NCBI RefSeq assembly: GCF_002443255.2
Contig: NW_019211458.1
Span: forward strand, 9,639,364-9,703,363
DNA: 64,000 bases
Reading direction: 5' to 3'
Source: Varroa destructor
Lineage: Eukaryota > Arthropoda > Arachnida > Mesostigmata > Varroidae
Shown here: one piece after another, positions 11,801 through 25,680 of the stretch
Layout: each line of letters opens with the position of its first letter
Numbering within the stretch: the first letter of the stretch is position 1
Position numbers and translations under genes: made by a program
Notes under the pieces: generated by a model
Seen by the model: the letters and a program-made list of their open reading frames with translations, nothing else
Told to the model about the DNA's origin: nothing
The model's database searches: none

Positions 11801-13400
11801 CGTATATGTAATCCCATTTCCCTATCTAACGCTAACAGCTAGCTGCACGGTACAGCTGAACGCAATGCTCGCATTGGCATTTCTTCTATATACGAGAAAG
11901 CCAGGGACCGAGAAAGAAAAGAGCGGCCGAAAAAAGGTTGCTTATATGGAAATAGTTTGTGATCGAGCTGTCCGAAAATAGACTGCTTGTCCTACGTACG
12001 TACGGCCACCCTTATAGGGATACAACTGTAAGAGTTAAGTGAGTCCTATTTGCCTTTACTGCCAACATCGAGATTGGTCATACACACTCTGGGTTATGCA
12101 TCCTTTTATGCTTACTCAAAGCATGGCTCTTATATGAGAAGGTGTTGGGTAAGGGAAACGTACACGTATCCAGATAGCTTAATTGAAGTTGAAATGCACA
12201 AGACCAGACGAGATGCAATAGAACATTGGTGACTTTTAGTTGTTCAATGTGGCCGAGATCCCTAACTGAACACAATAGCGATCGGATCGGTGTTATATGT
12301 ATGTATGTCTCCGGGAGTGACGAAACGGGCACATGTTGGAGATGTGCAGAGCGGGCGAGTGCACTTAACCGCTCGTCCTGCAGTGCTGCTATTGCAAAGT
12401 TCACGCTCGGCCGTTAGTGCGCGCTATTGCCCTACGCTCGGATCTCTTGTCTGCGAACTCTGCGCTGCATTCGCTTCTTCGCTTGCTCTACACTGAGCTG
12501 CTAACCTAAATTGCGCAAACGTGCCCCGAGGAAGAAGCACTGTGCTACCGTTACCATTGGCGGATCCCGGCTAGCGCATGTCTGGCATTAGATACGGTGT
12601 CGCTAAAACATTGTTGAACTGCGCGAATAGGCACCATCAGTAGCCAGTAGTAAAGATAACTGAGAGGGACAGTCAGCAGCTCGGTCACAATCCATGTAGA
12701 TCGACGTCATGGACTGGGACGCCGTACCGCATCGATGCCGCCACTAGTCTACTGTGTGATAAAAGCGTATGACGTGTATCACGTTAAGACGATAAGTCTT
12801 CCTACATATATTAATGTTTCTAGCAGTCTCTATCGTTTGTTGCACTCAGTAGTGCTGTGCTAAATACTAATGTAGCATTGTGTACAATAGATGCGATATA
12901 AAAGGAGCATTCTTCCTTTCAACCTTGTCCTAGATACTGAAACACTTATACCAACTAAAATCACGAGCATTATATTTCCACCTTGTTTATTATTATCATT
13001 ATAATGCCGATAGTAACACATACTTTCGCTGAAGCTGAGCTCTATGGCCCTCGCCTACTTGCCTAGCCCCAAAAGCGACAACCCCCTCAAACGACACCTG
13101 TACGAACGTAGGTATTTAATCCTCCTCTCGCCTTTACTTGTTCTTGCAAAGGAAAGAACTGATTCATCTCACTTGCGATAACTGACTACATTTGACAGAA
13201 GATGCTGTTTCATTGTCTATTTATGACGGCGGCCTATAACTGTACTGCTCCCGTGGATGTATAGGGCTCGTGTAGTCGGTGCCGTAAAAATTCGTCACTT
13301 ATAGCGTACATTCCTTCGGAAACAGTTTCGAAGTATCCATCAAACGAAGTGAGATGGCGATGGCTGTAGTAGCAGCAACTGCAGTAGCACTGCTTGTCAG
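8900..13400. other. Gene-poor block
   Basis: No supported gene. A T14 run lies at 11122-11135. Minus-strand acceptor-like sites near 9020 and 10270 open only 15-17 codons. A plus-strand frame at 12226-12417 is cysteine-containing but has no boundaries. Nothing else stands out. Confidence 0.45.
11122..11135 (+). repeat. T14 homopolymer
   Basis: Fourteen T residues in a row, possibly the reverse of a decayed poly(A) tail, but no retroposon body or target duplication is recognised beside it. Confidence 0.8.
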
Positions 13401-13413
13401 CGTCGTTGTGGTT

Positions 13414-13836
13414 TTAGTTGTATGAGACAGAACGCACCGGTGTAATACAAGTGTGGTGTGTTGTGTACATTTTGGGCAGGTAGATGGTTGGTGGTAACTG
13501 TGTCCTATTTCCGTCCTGAGCAGCCGGCCCAGGTTTGTCTGGGACATCCGAACGTCGCAAAGTAAGGGGCACCCAAGCATTTGGGAGTGAGGTAAACGTG
13601 TCCGATGATGAACACGATTTGTCTCTCGTCATGGGGCGTTCCTCGAGCGTCTTTCTCACGGAACAGCGGCAGCAACTGCAGTAGCGATGGTGGTCCCAGT
13701 GACAGAGAGTCGAGTTCTGCGCTGAGAATAGGGGAGTTCTCCAAGGTAGATAAGCTGAAGGAAGGAGAATAAGTAGGAAAACCTAGGGACAACGATGCAC
13801 TATAGTTATTGCCTTGGCTGCTTCTGACACTACAGC
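13414..13836 (-). CDS. Candidate coding region with two overlapping open frames
   Basis: Minus strand. Frame A runs about 110 codons from an acceptor-like AG before 13836 (tagtacag) to a TAG at 13505. It is Ser/Leu/Pro-rich (SLGFPTYSPSFSLSTLENSP), like a disordered regulatory protein, with a GTGAGA donor-like site at 13659. Frame B runs 122 codons from just after ccctag (13783) to a TAA at 13414. It starts with a signal-like hydrophobic stretch (VFLLILLPSAYLPW), then has a cysteine cluster (LCHWDHHRYCSCCRC), then a polar tail. Both cannot be right in full. The strand is pyrimidine-rich, which lowers stop frequency and may explain both. No family is recognised. Confidence 0.22.
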
Positions 13837-14263
13837 CTGTACTACATTCTTATGAGAGACAGCGAGTAAAGTAGCATCTCAGAGTGCCGGGCAGGAGTGC
13901 ATGGCACGCTTGATTGTGCTAATCAAAATAGATGGGGCTGCCCAGCGTGAGGGCCAGCCGTCCGAGTAAGCAACCGACTGCCCATAAGTCCCAGGAGCTT
14001 CAGAGCTGACAAGAAACACAGACAGGAAGGGGGAAAGCTACGGATGGGAGAGAACATTCTGGATCCTGAAGGAGTCATTGGCGTCTGCCATTCTCTTTAG
14101 CCGCCCCTGCTGCTGTTATCGTCAAACGCCTGGTGTCCCGCGATATCCCATAAGGGTTTCGAAACTAAAGTGCCAGCTTGTAACCTCAGTAAAAGGAATA
14201 TAACAGACTATCGTCGTGCAAGTAACATAAGGAGCTATATAGGAAGGATATACATATAGGGAG

Positions 14264-14283
14264 ATATATATATATATATATAT
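14264..14283 (+). repeat. (AT)10 microsatellite
   Basis: Uninterrupted AT dinucleotide run. Confidence 0.9.
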
Positions 14284-16881
14284 GCCGATAATATTTTATA
14301 ATAATAACGGTAATATATTATTATACTGAAGTTGACTTTGAAGGAATGTATGAGAATAGAGGCACCATATTTTGAATCATGCATGACTAAGCTATGCCCA
14401 GGGCCAAGTAAACTTAAATTAGCATGCACGTTTAATGCAAAAACGATATGAAGTAACTGTCAGCCTTATGAACATGTGGAAGGGTGAAAGCCACTTTGAA
14501 GTTTACTACAATGGCCAAAAGGTTCCCATTTACACGCCACATCGGGATTCCATTCCGGCAGGTTAGTTATATCCCTTACGTTAAAGTGGGACGGCCGAAT
14601 GGGGTGGGATAGCCGAAATCTATCGCTTAATGAAATGAAGAACATTTTAACTTTGATGACATGACTACGTTAATTTGAGTTGAATAGGTTAATGTATTGC
14701 CATTTTACTTATACAGTAAAATAAACACATAACATAAACATGAGAGTACATAACAACAACAAACATACAAACATAAATATGAGAGTATTATTATTGTCTA
14801 GATTAGACACAAACATCAGAAGAACAGCACAGCGTGACATAAATGGTCCTTTTAGCTAGCCAGTCACATTTAATTTTCTGACTGATGACTCAGAATGTTC
14901 TCTTTTGTACAGGAAACCAAATGGTTATTCTACTACAAGCGATGTCCCCTCCTACCTATTTGGGTTTTTTTCGGCCAACGACCCGGTCCTCGGTGTCGTT
15001 GACTTCACTTCTCCTTTAGGACAATTGTTTTTCCTCCTGCAGTAGGTTACGTCGTGTTTTTCCCTATTTGTCCTTTTCCTTGTTAATCATCTTCGCTGGG
15101 CTTTTTTTCCGGTTGGCCCTCTCGAAAAGAGAAAGCACAACGAAAAGGTTGTGCAGACCAGTTTTTTTCTGCCGCCTACTTTAGTATATAATATGTACGC
15201 CATGTGCAAACACAAATGGATATTACAAATTTTAAGAGCTCTTGTGTGTCACGAATCGAATACCAAAGATCCCTTTTTTTTGAGCACAATCATAACTAGC
15301 GTAGATATGTTCTGTGTCAGATGTTGAAATTAAGTGAGCCTGATAATAGGAAGCTACGAGTACATCGGTATGTAGGTTTATTCGTGCTTAATTCAGCTTT
15401 TGCCTGTTGATCGTCCAATACGGCACCGCACTTTGAGGCCTAAGTCCGCCTATTTTAAGGATCACTTTAAAATTCGAGCGGCTATATTTCTTCTCCAAGT
15501 CTGGGCTCGACATTTTGCAAGCCATAAGTTATAAAAGCTAGTAAGATCGCTGCAATTAACCTTTTGCTCTGGTTCCTCATCTTGTAGCCTTCGTATCCAA
15601 ACGAGTAAAAATTAAGAGAAAGAACTTACATTCTGTAGTCGTTATTAATTCAAATATATACATGGTTATTTTGAAAAGTTAAAAAATAAATTGTTTCCGA
15701 ATTAAAACTTAACTCAGTCATTTCTTAGGAGTTTATAACAATGAATGGCTGCTTTATTAGAGTGTAGTTTTTACAGATTAGGAGGTAAGAAACTGAATGA
15801 AGTGAATACGTAAATGGGCAATAAAAGACAATTGTTACTCACGTTTTTTTTTCAAGTTCATTGTAGGCACATACGTTATTTGGTGTAGTCTGACACTGTT
15901 TACTCTGAGTACTTTCGTAATTACTGAGTTAATTACGTTCAGGTCGATTTCGAGTTGCGTTTCTGGATCTGAAAATAGCGGAATCGTTGCGTTGAGTCGA
16001 GCATTGGTGTGTCTTGACATCGCTCGTTATAGACCTAAACTTTCGTGTTCAACTATACGGAATAACGAAATGAAAACCAAAGGCGTTCACTCTGAAGGCC
16101 GCGTACCAACTGACTGTAAAGGTCAACAGGACTTCATATATTATGAAGTCTTTAATTCATAACATAAAATCTAGCTAATAGGATTTTGTACTGCACTCAT
16201 GGCTTCATTCTATTTTACGAATATTGGAAACAGTGTAAATGGAAAAGTGGCATTTCATGTACCAAGTGAATCATAGGGAATTATCATATTCAGCTATGAG
16301 ATCGTCTAGCTGGATTTCGGATCGCATGATGCCCACAAACTTATGCTTATTAGCGAAACGATCGAAGAGTCGAGGCTGTGAAAGATGACGCTTCGTATCG
16401 AGAATGTAAGTTTAGCCTGACTCTCGGCGAGATGAAACTTCGCCTGTACTTACCCACCACGTGGATGATGACCGACTGATGGATGTCTGTGTGATTTCAA
16501 ATTCAAATTTGTATCAAAGTCACAATAACGTAGCGTCTGCGTGTATCTAATATCTAAATACCGTTTGCTTCGAACGATTGTCACTAGCTAACAACAACAA
16601 ACTTTACAACTAGAATAAGAATAGCTGTCTCATTTTCATCCGTTCAATTTTTGGCAATTTGATAATTTTTGGAAAATTTTTATTATAATCCCATATGAGT
16701 AAGTTTGGTCTAAACCTAGCAAAGGTTTCAGACTTTGGTCGGTGTAAGGTTAGACCCTTGACCAACAACATGCATCTCTTCAATGCGTTCAGCTTAATAT
16801 GCCGTGTATATTATATGCCCGCAGATTGCAAAGGCTTCTTTAATTGTCTATACTTTGTAGACATGATGATTCATATGGTGG

Positions 16882-16906
16882 TATATATATATATATATAT
16901 ATATAT
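16882..16906 (+). repeat. (TA)n microsatellite, 25 nt
   Basis: Uninterrupted TA run. Confidence 0.9.
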
Positions 16907-19900
16907 TGGAAGAAAAGTAATATGCTATAGCATACCAACAAATGGGCAATACCATATATGTGCATTTACGTCTATTTCATAGTTATCAATTTGTGTGGAC
17001 TGGATTTTATAATCGTAATTGGTAGAGTACAATTTTTCGAGTTTTACGTTCGACACTGCCGTTTAGCAGCGCTTCAGTAGGACGGCCTTTAGCGCGGAAG
17101 GAAATATAGATAGCCTGGACTCGAATGGTCATAACTGGAGTATCCTAAACAAAAATGTTACTACGACATTATCACGAAGGTCGTCGCTGGTAGATTGACA
17201 AACGGCAACTAGAAATGAATTGCCCACTCGCGGCTGCATGGTGCTGATGTTATTTCATGTAATGTAACCGTAATGCACTGCATCGTTAGAATGCAGTCTG
17301 AGCCGTACTTTGCGTCGAATCTGTGCTCACATGGAAGACGTTTCTGCGCCCGACTTTCGGCGCAAGCATGTCTGAATGTTTTTAATCCTGCTGACGAGCT
17401 GTATGAGGTTCGTCTGAGCTGGTCAAAGCTGACTGGGGCCGACTGAATCACTGAGCATTAAGTCAGATATGCTATCGCAAACCGTCGTCCCTTTGTCTTT
17501 TTCTTGGTATAGAAGTGAAGGAGAGCCGATGGGGAGGATCGAACAGGTCTGCAGCTGGAGCAAAGTAAAGGTGGAACCTCCTCACAACTGACTGGTTGAA
17601 GCGAAGGTGGACTTGCTGAGCAGAACTACGAAAAATCAGTGCCATATCGTGATTACAGATCTAAGAAGGTAGCAACTGTGAACTTAACGTTGCGAAATCT
17701 TGCTATTTTCAAGTCAGGCGCAAAAGTGTACGCAACTCTATGGCTGTGGGAAAGGTTTGTGTATATATTTCGCGAATATAGATTACCCACAGAACGAAGT
17801 CAAAATATGGACGTCATAGGAAAGTTAGGTGGTCTACGGATGCACACCCATGTAGGTTTGTTCGTGTGCGCGCCAGCTTTGATTAACCTTTTCAAAATAG
17901 CCGTTACTGAACTGGCATGACCAAGTAACGAGCGAGAAATCCAGATAGAAACTTAGGCATAATAATCCAGATGGGTTGCATAGGTTACACGCCACGTGCT
18001 ACCGAACCGCCGTGCCACGGCATAGGTTTGCGACTCTACCTACCATGTATTTTACGCGTACGTTAGACAAAATCTACATGCCGGCGACAATGCAGGTGCG
18101 TTTTGTAGGCGACTAATAGCATCAACTCGGGTAAGTGAATCACTGGGTTGAAGATCCCGAAGCCAGCTGCCTCTTTGTTGTTAATCAGTGAGGGAAAGTA
18201 GGCAGTAAACCAGGCTTGCCTCATTAGCCCAGCCGTCATTTCGGAGACATACTAACGTTTGGGTATGTTATCTGAACATCGTTCTCGAAAACTGGGCATG
18301 TTTCTGTTAAACTACTATCTAGCTATTGTGTGGGTATACAGCTTAGTTTGGCTTTTATGTTTTGACTGTATTCGAAAATAGAGAATGGACGCGATCTTTT
18401 CTACGGCAGCGCGCACATGTCTTCTTCGATGCAAAGAGTCTCAGCTGCTGTACTGCAAGCGGAAAAAGATTGTGTACTCAGAAACGCAAAAGACATGTCA
18501 GCGGGCCACGTCGATTGGTTATTTCAGTCAAAGGAATACAGAGATAAAGTAGTAGCCGCTGCATTGAGTTGCTGCCTAGAGTGTGACATTGGGTCCATGG
18601 GGGGTTTCTACATCCACTGCGTACGTTGCTAATAGACGGATGGATGCAGTACTATAGTGGAACAGGCACGCTCTAGGGCAAACAGATATGGATCCAAATG
18701 TTACCAAGGGTTGTAGAAGTTCAGAGGCAAACTGGGAGTCAGCAGACACTGCACCGCGCGGGGACGGGAGGATGATAGGGTTAGAAGATTTTAAATAAGG
18801 GTTATTTGCACCCAGCTTAGATTGCCACAGCGGCATTAGTAAGGCAACACATATTGGATCGCCTCGCGTTGTCTGCTGGAAAAATGTTGTCGGCTTTACG
18901 CGCAGAAGCCCATAAGGCCCATAGTACAAGGCCAAATACCTTAGAATGTCCTACAGCGCCATACGTAATATAGCATTGATAAGTAATAGAACTTCACCAC
19001 TTAAGTGATGAAATACCTCCAATTTGCTGGCGTCAATATATTGTATTGTTATTAACAATGTTCGCTAGGTTTATTGTTACTGCCGACTCATTATCATCTG
19101 AAGAAGAAACAAGTAAATAAGTCATAATCTCTACGTACATTTAGAACCTGCACCGACCGACAATAAGAGGCTTATGCATCGAAATTTCATTTCTAAAAGG
19201 ATTTTCGTAAACCACAGTGATACTATTATCAGCCTCAACAAGATGTTATTAGTATATAAAGTACTGGCTTACCCGTAATTGACACGTCTCGGAATTCGAT
19301 CTTCGAAGAAGTCGTGAAGGAAGGTATCTCCTCGGTTTTCTACCATAAATACCAAACAGAGCAAACTCAGTACGAGAAGGTTGCAGAAATTCTTTTTTCT
19401 TATGAACCTCCTAGTCGTAATGAAATGTTATATTAATCCTTTTAGTGACTAACATTAGATAAACACATTGATTTTCGTTGGTCCCGAAACTATACTGCTG
19501 GCCTTCATACAGCTGCACTTTGTGCTGTTTTTGTATCGGTGCGAGCGACGATCACGTACTTTCGTTGAAATATTCGGCAACAAGATTGCAAAAACGGCGA
19601 CACAGAGGATTATTTGAAGCCAATAACATCAGCCGTTGATTCAGACGTCGGAATCCGACGACTCACTTCTGGGAAGAGACTCTGGTAGCGCCGACTGAGT
19701 GATTAACGTCACACGTTGGCGTTTCTACATCTGAACCGAAATCAATAAGCATAGAGTGTATGCGACTGATCCTATCTGGACCAATAAGAATTCGAAACAG
19801 AAACATTATAATACTGAGAAAAGACTGACGTTCTGCTATGGTCAGCTATTGAGTCGTTTATGGTAGCGCCATGTTAACAAAAAATTAGTATAAGGGAAAT

Positions 19901-20599
19901 CACTAGTTAATCTGGCTGCGTACTCAGTATTCTGAACAATATCTGAGGCTCTCTGGTTTTCCATATGGGCGTGACCTGGGTATTCGTCGACGTATTCGCT
20001 AAAAATAATCGCCTTGAGATAGTTATGTTAAAAGCTGTTCTCTTAATCGTATTGTGATTCCTAGTGGCGTAGCGCGGTTTCGATACCATTATTCCCTTTC
20101 TATGTTGCGGTTTCAGATGTTCGACGCTTAGGGACGGATCTTGAATAAAAAGTGAACATAGCCCCATTTGGTGTAGCTGAGCCGGTTCTGAGACGATGTA
20201 ACTGATGAGAGGTGAACTCACTGACGGCAATGACCAGACCTAAGTTTAATTTTATAATGAAGCAGTGGGGGTGGCTTCTGAAGTCAATATGTGAGGCAGC
20301 CCTTTAAATGGCCAGCAAAACTCTGAATCAACACCGTACGAGATCATTTTATGCTTCACAATGTTCAATAGTTAATCTACTGTACCGTTCCCTATTGGTC
20401 GGTAACAATCCGCTTGCAGACTTCTTCCAAAACCGTTGTGCTTCTTTAACGGTTATACTGGAACCCTAGCTCTGCCTGATCATTTTCTACAATAAGCTAT
20501 ATTTTTCCGCGTAGTGCAAGAGTGCATCTATAGGGGCAAATCACTATTCTGGGCGCGTAGACATACTTTGCTTAAACACATCAGCCTAGCTACGAAAGT

Positions 20600-21250
20600 G
20601 TGGGCGTGGCGAGATGTCTGCGAGCAGATTTTTGCGAAGGCACATCACCGATCAAAGGTGGAGGTTTAGTCTAGAGGAGGGTACTGCGAGACCTTTGCTT
20701 ACTGCTTTTCTGTGTCTCGTTGCTCAACCGGCGCAGACGGAGGGTAACAGCGGAGGACAGTGCCTGTCGGCGTCTACAGCCGAGGGGTGGTTGTTGACAA
20801 ATGCAAATCGCTTCTACTTCATCTCCGCTGCCCCATTTCCGCAGTCTCACATCCTTTAGCTTAGTACTGGTAGCGGGGGTAGTGGCTAGAGAAGTAGTGG
20901 CTCGGACCAACGGGTTCTGTCGTGAGTTACCCCTTGGTAACCAATGGGTCATCATATCACGGCGTGTTGCTTGGCCCAGATGGGCAGAGGAAGTGCAAGG
21001 CTCTGCGTACTTCTGCCGCGCGCTGTCCTCGCTCTGCGTCTCAATGAGTTGAGTAGAAAAGAAGAAGGCTTAGGATAGGCTTTCGTCTGTGCCAAGCCGG
21101 TTCTGTTTGACAGTGGCGTGAGACTCGAGCGTTGAGGTGAGATGCTGGTGATGCTGTCATGTGTAACCGAGAGGAGGCGCGGTAGGCCAGCCGCGTACGG
21201 TAAAAGCACAGGCAAGCCCATTCGGTTTTCAGGGGGTTACAGGTAAGCCT
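20600..21250. other. GC-richer patch with overlapping open frames
   Basis: This stretch is visibly richer in G+C than its surroundings and has 80-95 codon frames on both strands. They include an ATG frame at 20614-20859 (+, MSASRFLRRHITDQRW...) and one at 20671-20955 (-, MMTHWLPRGNSRQ...). None has a domain. The frames contradict each other, so the low stop density from composition is the simplest explanation. A CAG|GTAAGC junction lies at 21242/21243 without a good pyrimidine tract. Confidence 0.35.
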
Positions 21251-21259
21251 AAGGGCCAT

Positions 21260-24223
21260 AGCCATGCTAGTCCCATGCAGCTAATTGCGTGGTAGCCAAC
21301 TTTTCTTCGCTTTAGTAAGCCCACAGAAGTTACGAACAGCAAGCACAGGAAGGCACTGAGGAAGTATGGAAGGGTCAAATAAAAGCGACTATTTCATATA
21401 TCATAAGTTTCGTCTTTTCCACATTAAATCGTTTCTTTCTGACCGTTGTTACGCCGCGCTGTGTGTCGGCGTCAGTTAGTTGCTCGCAAATGACGATAAT
21501 GTTCAATATAAAGAAATAGGGAGAGCTAACAGGAAAGGCAGTCGCAGAAGACGACGCCAAGATTCCATATCAGGGTCCTGCAACAAGGGCGGATTTTTGC
21601 TATTGGACAAAAAAGATACGAGTTACTTAATATTATACATTGGTAGCTTGGGAAGTCTCGAGTTTCCCTGGTGCTCAAGCATCATCTTGTGTGTGGACAA
21701 GTGGACTAATATTGAAATAAATATTTCCCTAAATTCTGGTACATGTTGGTAACACGTGAGTTTATAAGTGGTAACTCCGTAGGTCCTCTTCACCACAAAC
21801 TGAGCACAAAGTATTTATTCGGAGTAACTATAAGAGCCTCTATATTATCCAAAACTAGGTGTTTATTGTATGGAAAGTATTAATGGAAAATAAGCATATC
21901 GTATATTGTGACCATGGCAAGATATGCTCATAATGTCATTATGGCAGACTCAAACAGGTTACACTATAATTACACTAGCTAGAGCTCACGAGGACAAGCA
22001 TTCGATCTCACACGCATACGCCAGATGCACGTGGTACATGCACGCTATTGTACTAGTAACAAAGAAGAACTATGTGTTATTCAGGGCAGCATGTTAGTTG
22101 TCGCATGCGGTCACGAAATAAACGTGCAATGTCAACAACGTAACAAAAGGTGCATGACAAATTTGAAATAGTTCGCTCATTCTCTTCATTGTAGGTCTAT
22201 GGGATGGGATGTATGTACATACATATGCATGTGAAAACAAGTAGACGCAAAAATCGAGCAAAAAATAACAAACAGAGCGAATAGCATTGCAAAAGACAAT
22301 ATTCAACAGATAAAGCGCTAGACGGATGCTTTGCCATGCGTATCTATCGTTTTCTTTTCTCTGAAGCGTTTGAAACAAACAAAAGGCAAAACGTGATGTC
22401 GGCGTTCTGGATAGATTTTCTCCCGCTTTGAATAAGATGCACGTCGGAGCTGAGGCATCGTGTAAATCGCTGCCGTATTTCTGCCATCGCCGACAGCGAT
22501 GGGCTGAGTCGATTGTGAATGGTTCATAAAAGACGGGGCCGGCATCCATTCGTTAGGCGATGGCGAGAAAAGAAATATCCACCAGTCATTTTGACAACGG
22601 CTGTGACAGTTCCAGCAGAAACGCAGGCAGAGTCAACTGAATCAGCTAACACTGGAACTACTTCTGATCGCTTAATGCTATCCTCGGTAGTTGAGAGCAC
22701 ACACTGACGCCAGGCGACATTTGGTAGAAAGGCAGGCGGAAACCACTCGTTCATTCTATGCGTGAAATATCGCCGATTTGGCGGCCGAAACGGCTAGTCC
22801 CGTTTTACATATTTTGCTTGCTACGACAATGCGGACGATACATACATAGCTTGATCCTCTTTCAAAGAGCAAGAGGGGATCAAAGCATTTGTCTGTTGTC
22901 CATACAGACTATTACCTGTAAGAGCCGCGTAAGTTCCTTCATGTATAGAAGAGATAAGGAAAAGGTCTCGAAGAAGGAAAAGGAGAAAAAAGTAGTTTTA
23001 TTATTTGTATGAGAATGGCTAAAAGATTAAGGTGAGAAAAGTCTACGAAAGAATCCGCATTCCTCTGGATTGCCTGTTGTCGCCGCTATCAAGCCTGTTG
23101 TCCAGGGCCATCTTCCTTTCTTGGGTCGTTTGGTCAGCTACAGGCCGAAACAACATTGGCGTCTTTATCTTCTATTGGGCGGACGTCTTGTTGCTGTAGG
23201 AAAGGTACACTTTATCAACAACTGTAATAACAGTAAAGACAACAATAACAACTATGTAACAATAGTCTTGATTTTATTGTTAGTCCTATCTAATGCTATT
23301 GCTTTTTTCTCCTTTGTGACTAATGAGAAACCCATTTGAATAGGGACGATACAGGACATAATTGTAATACTAGTTCGAAAGTTCTGCTGATCGAAGGGTA
23401 AGCATGCGGACCACCTTTTCTATGTGAACTAGAAAACGGTCGAAATATATTGAGCATAATACATACAGCATACACTCTAAACAAACAACACTTAAGCGAT
23501 AACACTAGATACTTTTCTATCTGTATGAACCAGCTTCACAGGTTTCCACTAGATAAGGTGATATTGTTTTTTTTTTCTTAAGTATTCTTCTTTCTGTAAC
23601 GCATTCACGGAACAGATATGTATTTGTAGTAAACAACGCTTACAGAGGCTTTCCCTGAAGCTAATTTAGTAATAATTATAGTGGTCATGTACATCTGACA
23701 AGCCAGGTAACTTCCACAGCAGTTAGCGCTCGTATATGGCTGCTGGCACTTAACTTACTAAAGACATGTCTACATGTGGTCGAAGGCATACACATGTTTA
23801 CTCAAGTAGACAAGTCCGCTATTTTTCCACAGAATCTCGTGACAATAACTGCTACACGAGGCGGTCATCGAATCTCGAAGTTTGTCGGCTTAGCTTCGTA
23901 TCTACCTGTTGGCATCTGTCAGATCTACCTGTTCTATCTGTCTTTCAGAAACGAACTAGAAACACCTGTATCACAATTTCTATTAACGTGACACAATAAT
24001 AGCGGCAGACGCTATGCAGTGGCAGATACTCGTAGTCACTAAATCATTGGTTTCAATTGGCTGCGTGTAGATAGTTCAGCGATTTCGTAGTAAGACCTGA
24101 AGAGAGCTAGATTGTTGAAGAATCAAACGGAAAGGATGATTGCTCGGTGGGGGTGTGTGTGTGGGATCGGCGTAATAGTCAGAGAAGCGCATCCGTCGTA
24201 CCAGTCTACCCACCGGCTAAATG

Positions 24224-24264
<41 letters not shown>

Positions 24265-25600
24265 ATCGTAATTTAATTCTGACCCTTTCTCCCCGTTCCT
24301 GTTTTTTTGCTTCTGAACAAAGATGGGGGTGCGAGGAAAATAAGGGAAGTAGAAGTGTACACAAGAAAAGCTGACTGAGAAAAAGAAGAAGAACTACGAC
24401 GCCTGCCTGCTTACTGACTTGTTTCATGACTACTCCTCAATGTAGCGCGAATTACGCCCAAGCTCAGGCGGATGAACAGGAATCTGAGTCTTGCGTAGTT
24501 GTTATACATTAAACAGTTGTTGCATCTCTAGTAATGGCAGCGACTACATCTGCTCTCTATAAGGCGCTTGTTTATAGGAAGACTGCTAACTCTTCCAGTA
24601 AGAGCCTGCTACCCTCGCGTCAAATCGAGTTTGAACATGAGGCAAAAACTCGACAGTGTTATATGTGTTGTAAGAAGACCTGCTTAGTTGCATACCGTTC
24701 CGCAGGGATGTAACTTGCGATTGAGAAACTATGATAGATCAGGGCGTACTAAGCGCGGTCCAAGGAGGCTAGAGATTGCTGCGTAGGTTATGGAGATTCG
24801 GAGAGAGTTTGCCTGTGCGGCTTTATGGATGTGTGTCTGCTCTTTCTTTCGTTTGCGCTGAGTAATTTAGTGGAAGTTTGTTATTAGGGATGCAATGGCC
24901 ACGACGGCAGTGGCAAAGCAGTGGTCGCATTCGTGTCGTCCAATAGTGCCTGGTGCCGATAGCGCTGATCGGCTGCAGTTTGTATCGACTGCTGTAAAGG
25001 TAGAAAAAAAGAATGACAGATTGGCACAATCTAGCCGTCAAAACAGCTAGTGTCAAAAACCACTAGGTTAGGTTTAATACCACAGCGTTTTTTTGGATAC
25101 GAGTATCCTGCTTGACCCAAGCTGTACGTTGGACCGCACCAAACATTGCCTTTAAAATAACAAAATACATATGTTATTGACCATTACAAGAATAGAGTAG
25201 CATAATTTGATCACCATAATATTATCTCATTAAATAGGCTGAGTTGTCGATGTTTTCAAATGTTCATCGATAGTGAGCAAATTGGTGTGCTGTAATATCT
25301 CAAATGAAATTCAAATGTTCAATTTGCAGGAAATCGTGCGACCGGAATGATAGTTCTATGAAAATATTCATTTATACATTATATACAGGTGATATATTGG
25401 AAGATGTATTTACGTCTGGACGAAGTCGCAAAGTCCTTCGTCTATTCCGGTAGCTTTTTGTACAGACCCAACTTCATAAAAAGGCTCATAGTAATTACCT
25501 TGCATTTTTTACTCAAGTCTACGTTAGGTGGTCATATAAAAGTATTCCTAATAAACATAGCTGGATGTATGCAACATATTTTGATAAGCTCAAGGTCTTA
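21260..25600. other. Gene-poor block
   Basis: The longest open frame of the window lies here (22094-22549, minus, 151 codons, hydrophobic and Cys/Tyr-rich near its end). One such frame is expected by chance in 64 kb and it has no motif. An ATG frame at 22758 (+) ends near a GTAAGAG donor-like site at about 22919. A 16-nt palindrome (atgtatgtacatacat) is at 22209-22224. Confidence 0.45.
24226..24262 (+). repeat. (AT)n microsatellite, 37 nt
   Basis: One of the two longest AT tracts in the window. It is preceded at about 24150 by a short (GT)n run. Confidence 0.9.
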
Positions 25601-25680
25601 AGGCAAGACGAAACAGCAACATGGCTTATTTTGAGTGAATTTTGTCACTGTGTACAACTTCTCCGCACGGGAGTATACAG

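Larger units (their letters stand above)
13850..20600. other. Gene-poor block
   Basis: No supported gene. The sequence is mostly AT-rich. The 14960-15180 segment is pyrimidine-rich and contains a 7-bp hairpin (gcacaac...gttgtgc) near 15135. A plus-strand frame at 17639-17920 (93 codons, GTG head) has protein-like composition but only weak splice signals. The plus-strand frame at 16695-16982 translates straight through a (TA)n tract and is dismissed. Confidence 0.45.

Noticed and set aside
16695..16982. ATG frame with a KVSDFG kinase-like hexapeptide
   Set aside because: The frame reads straight through a (TA)n microsatellite, and no other kinase motif is present.
22094..22549. Longest open frame in the window (151 codons, minus)
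   Set aside because: A few frames of this length are expected by chance in 64 kb at this composition. It has no true start, splice or domain evidence and is low in sequence diversity near its end.
24147..24427. Open frames on both strands around 24.2 kb
   Set aside because: They owe their length to the AT repeat, which encodes Tyr-Ile without stops.
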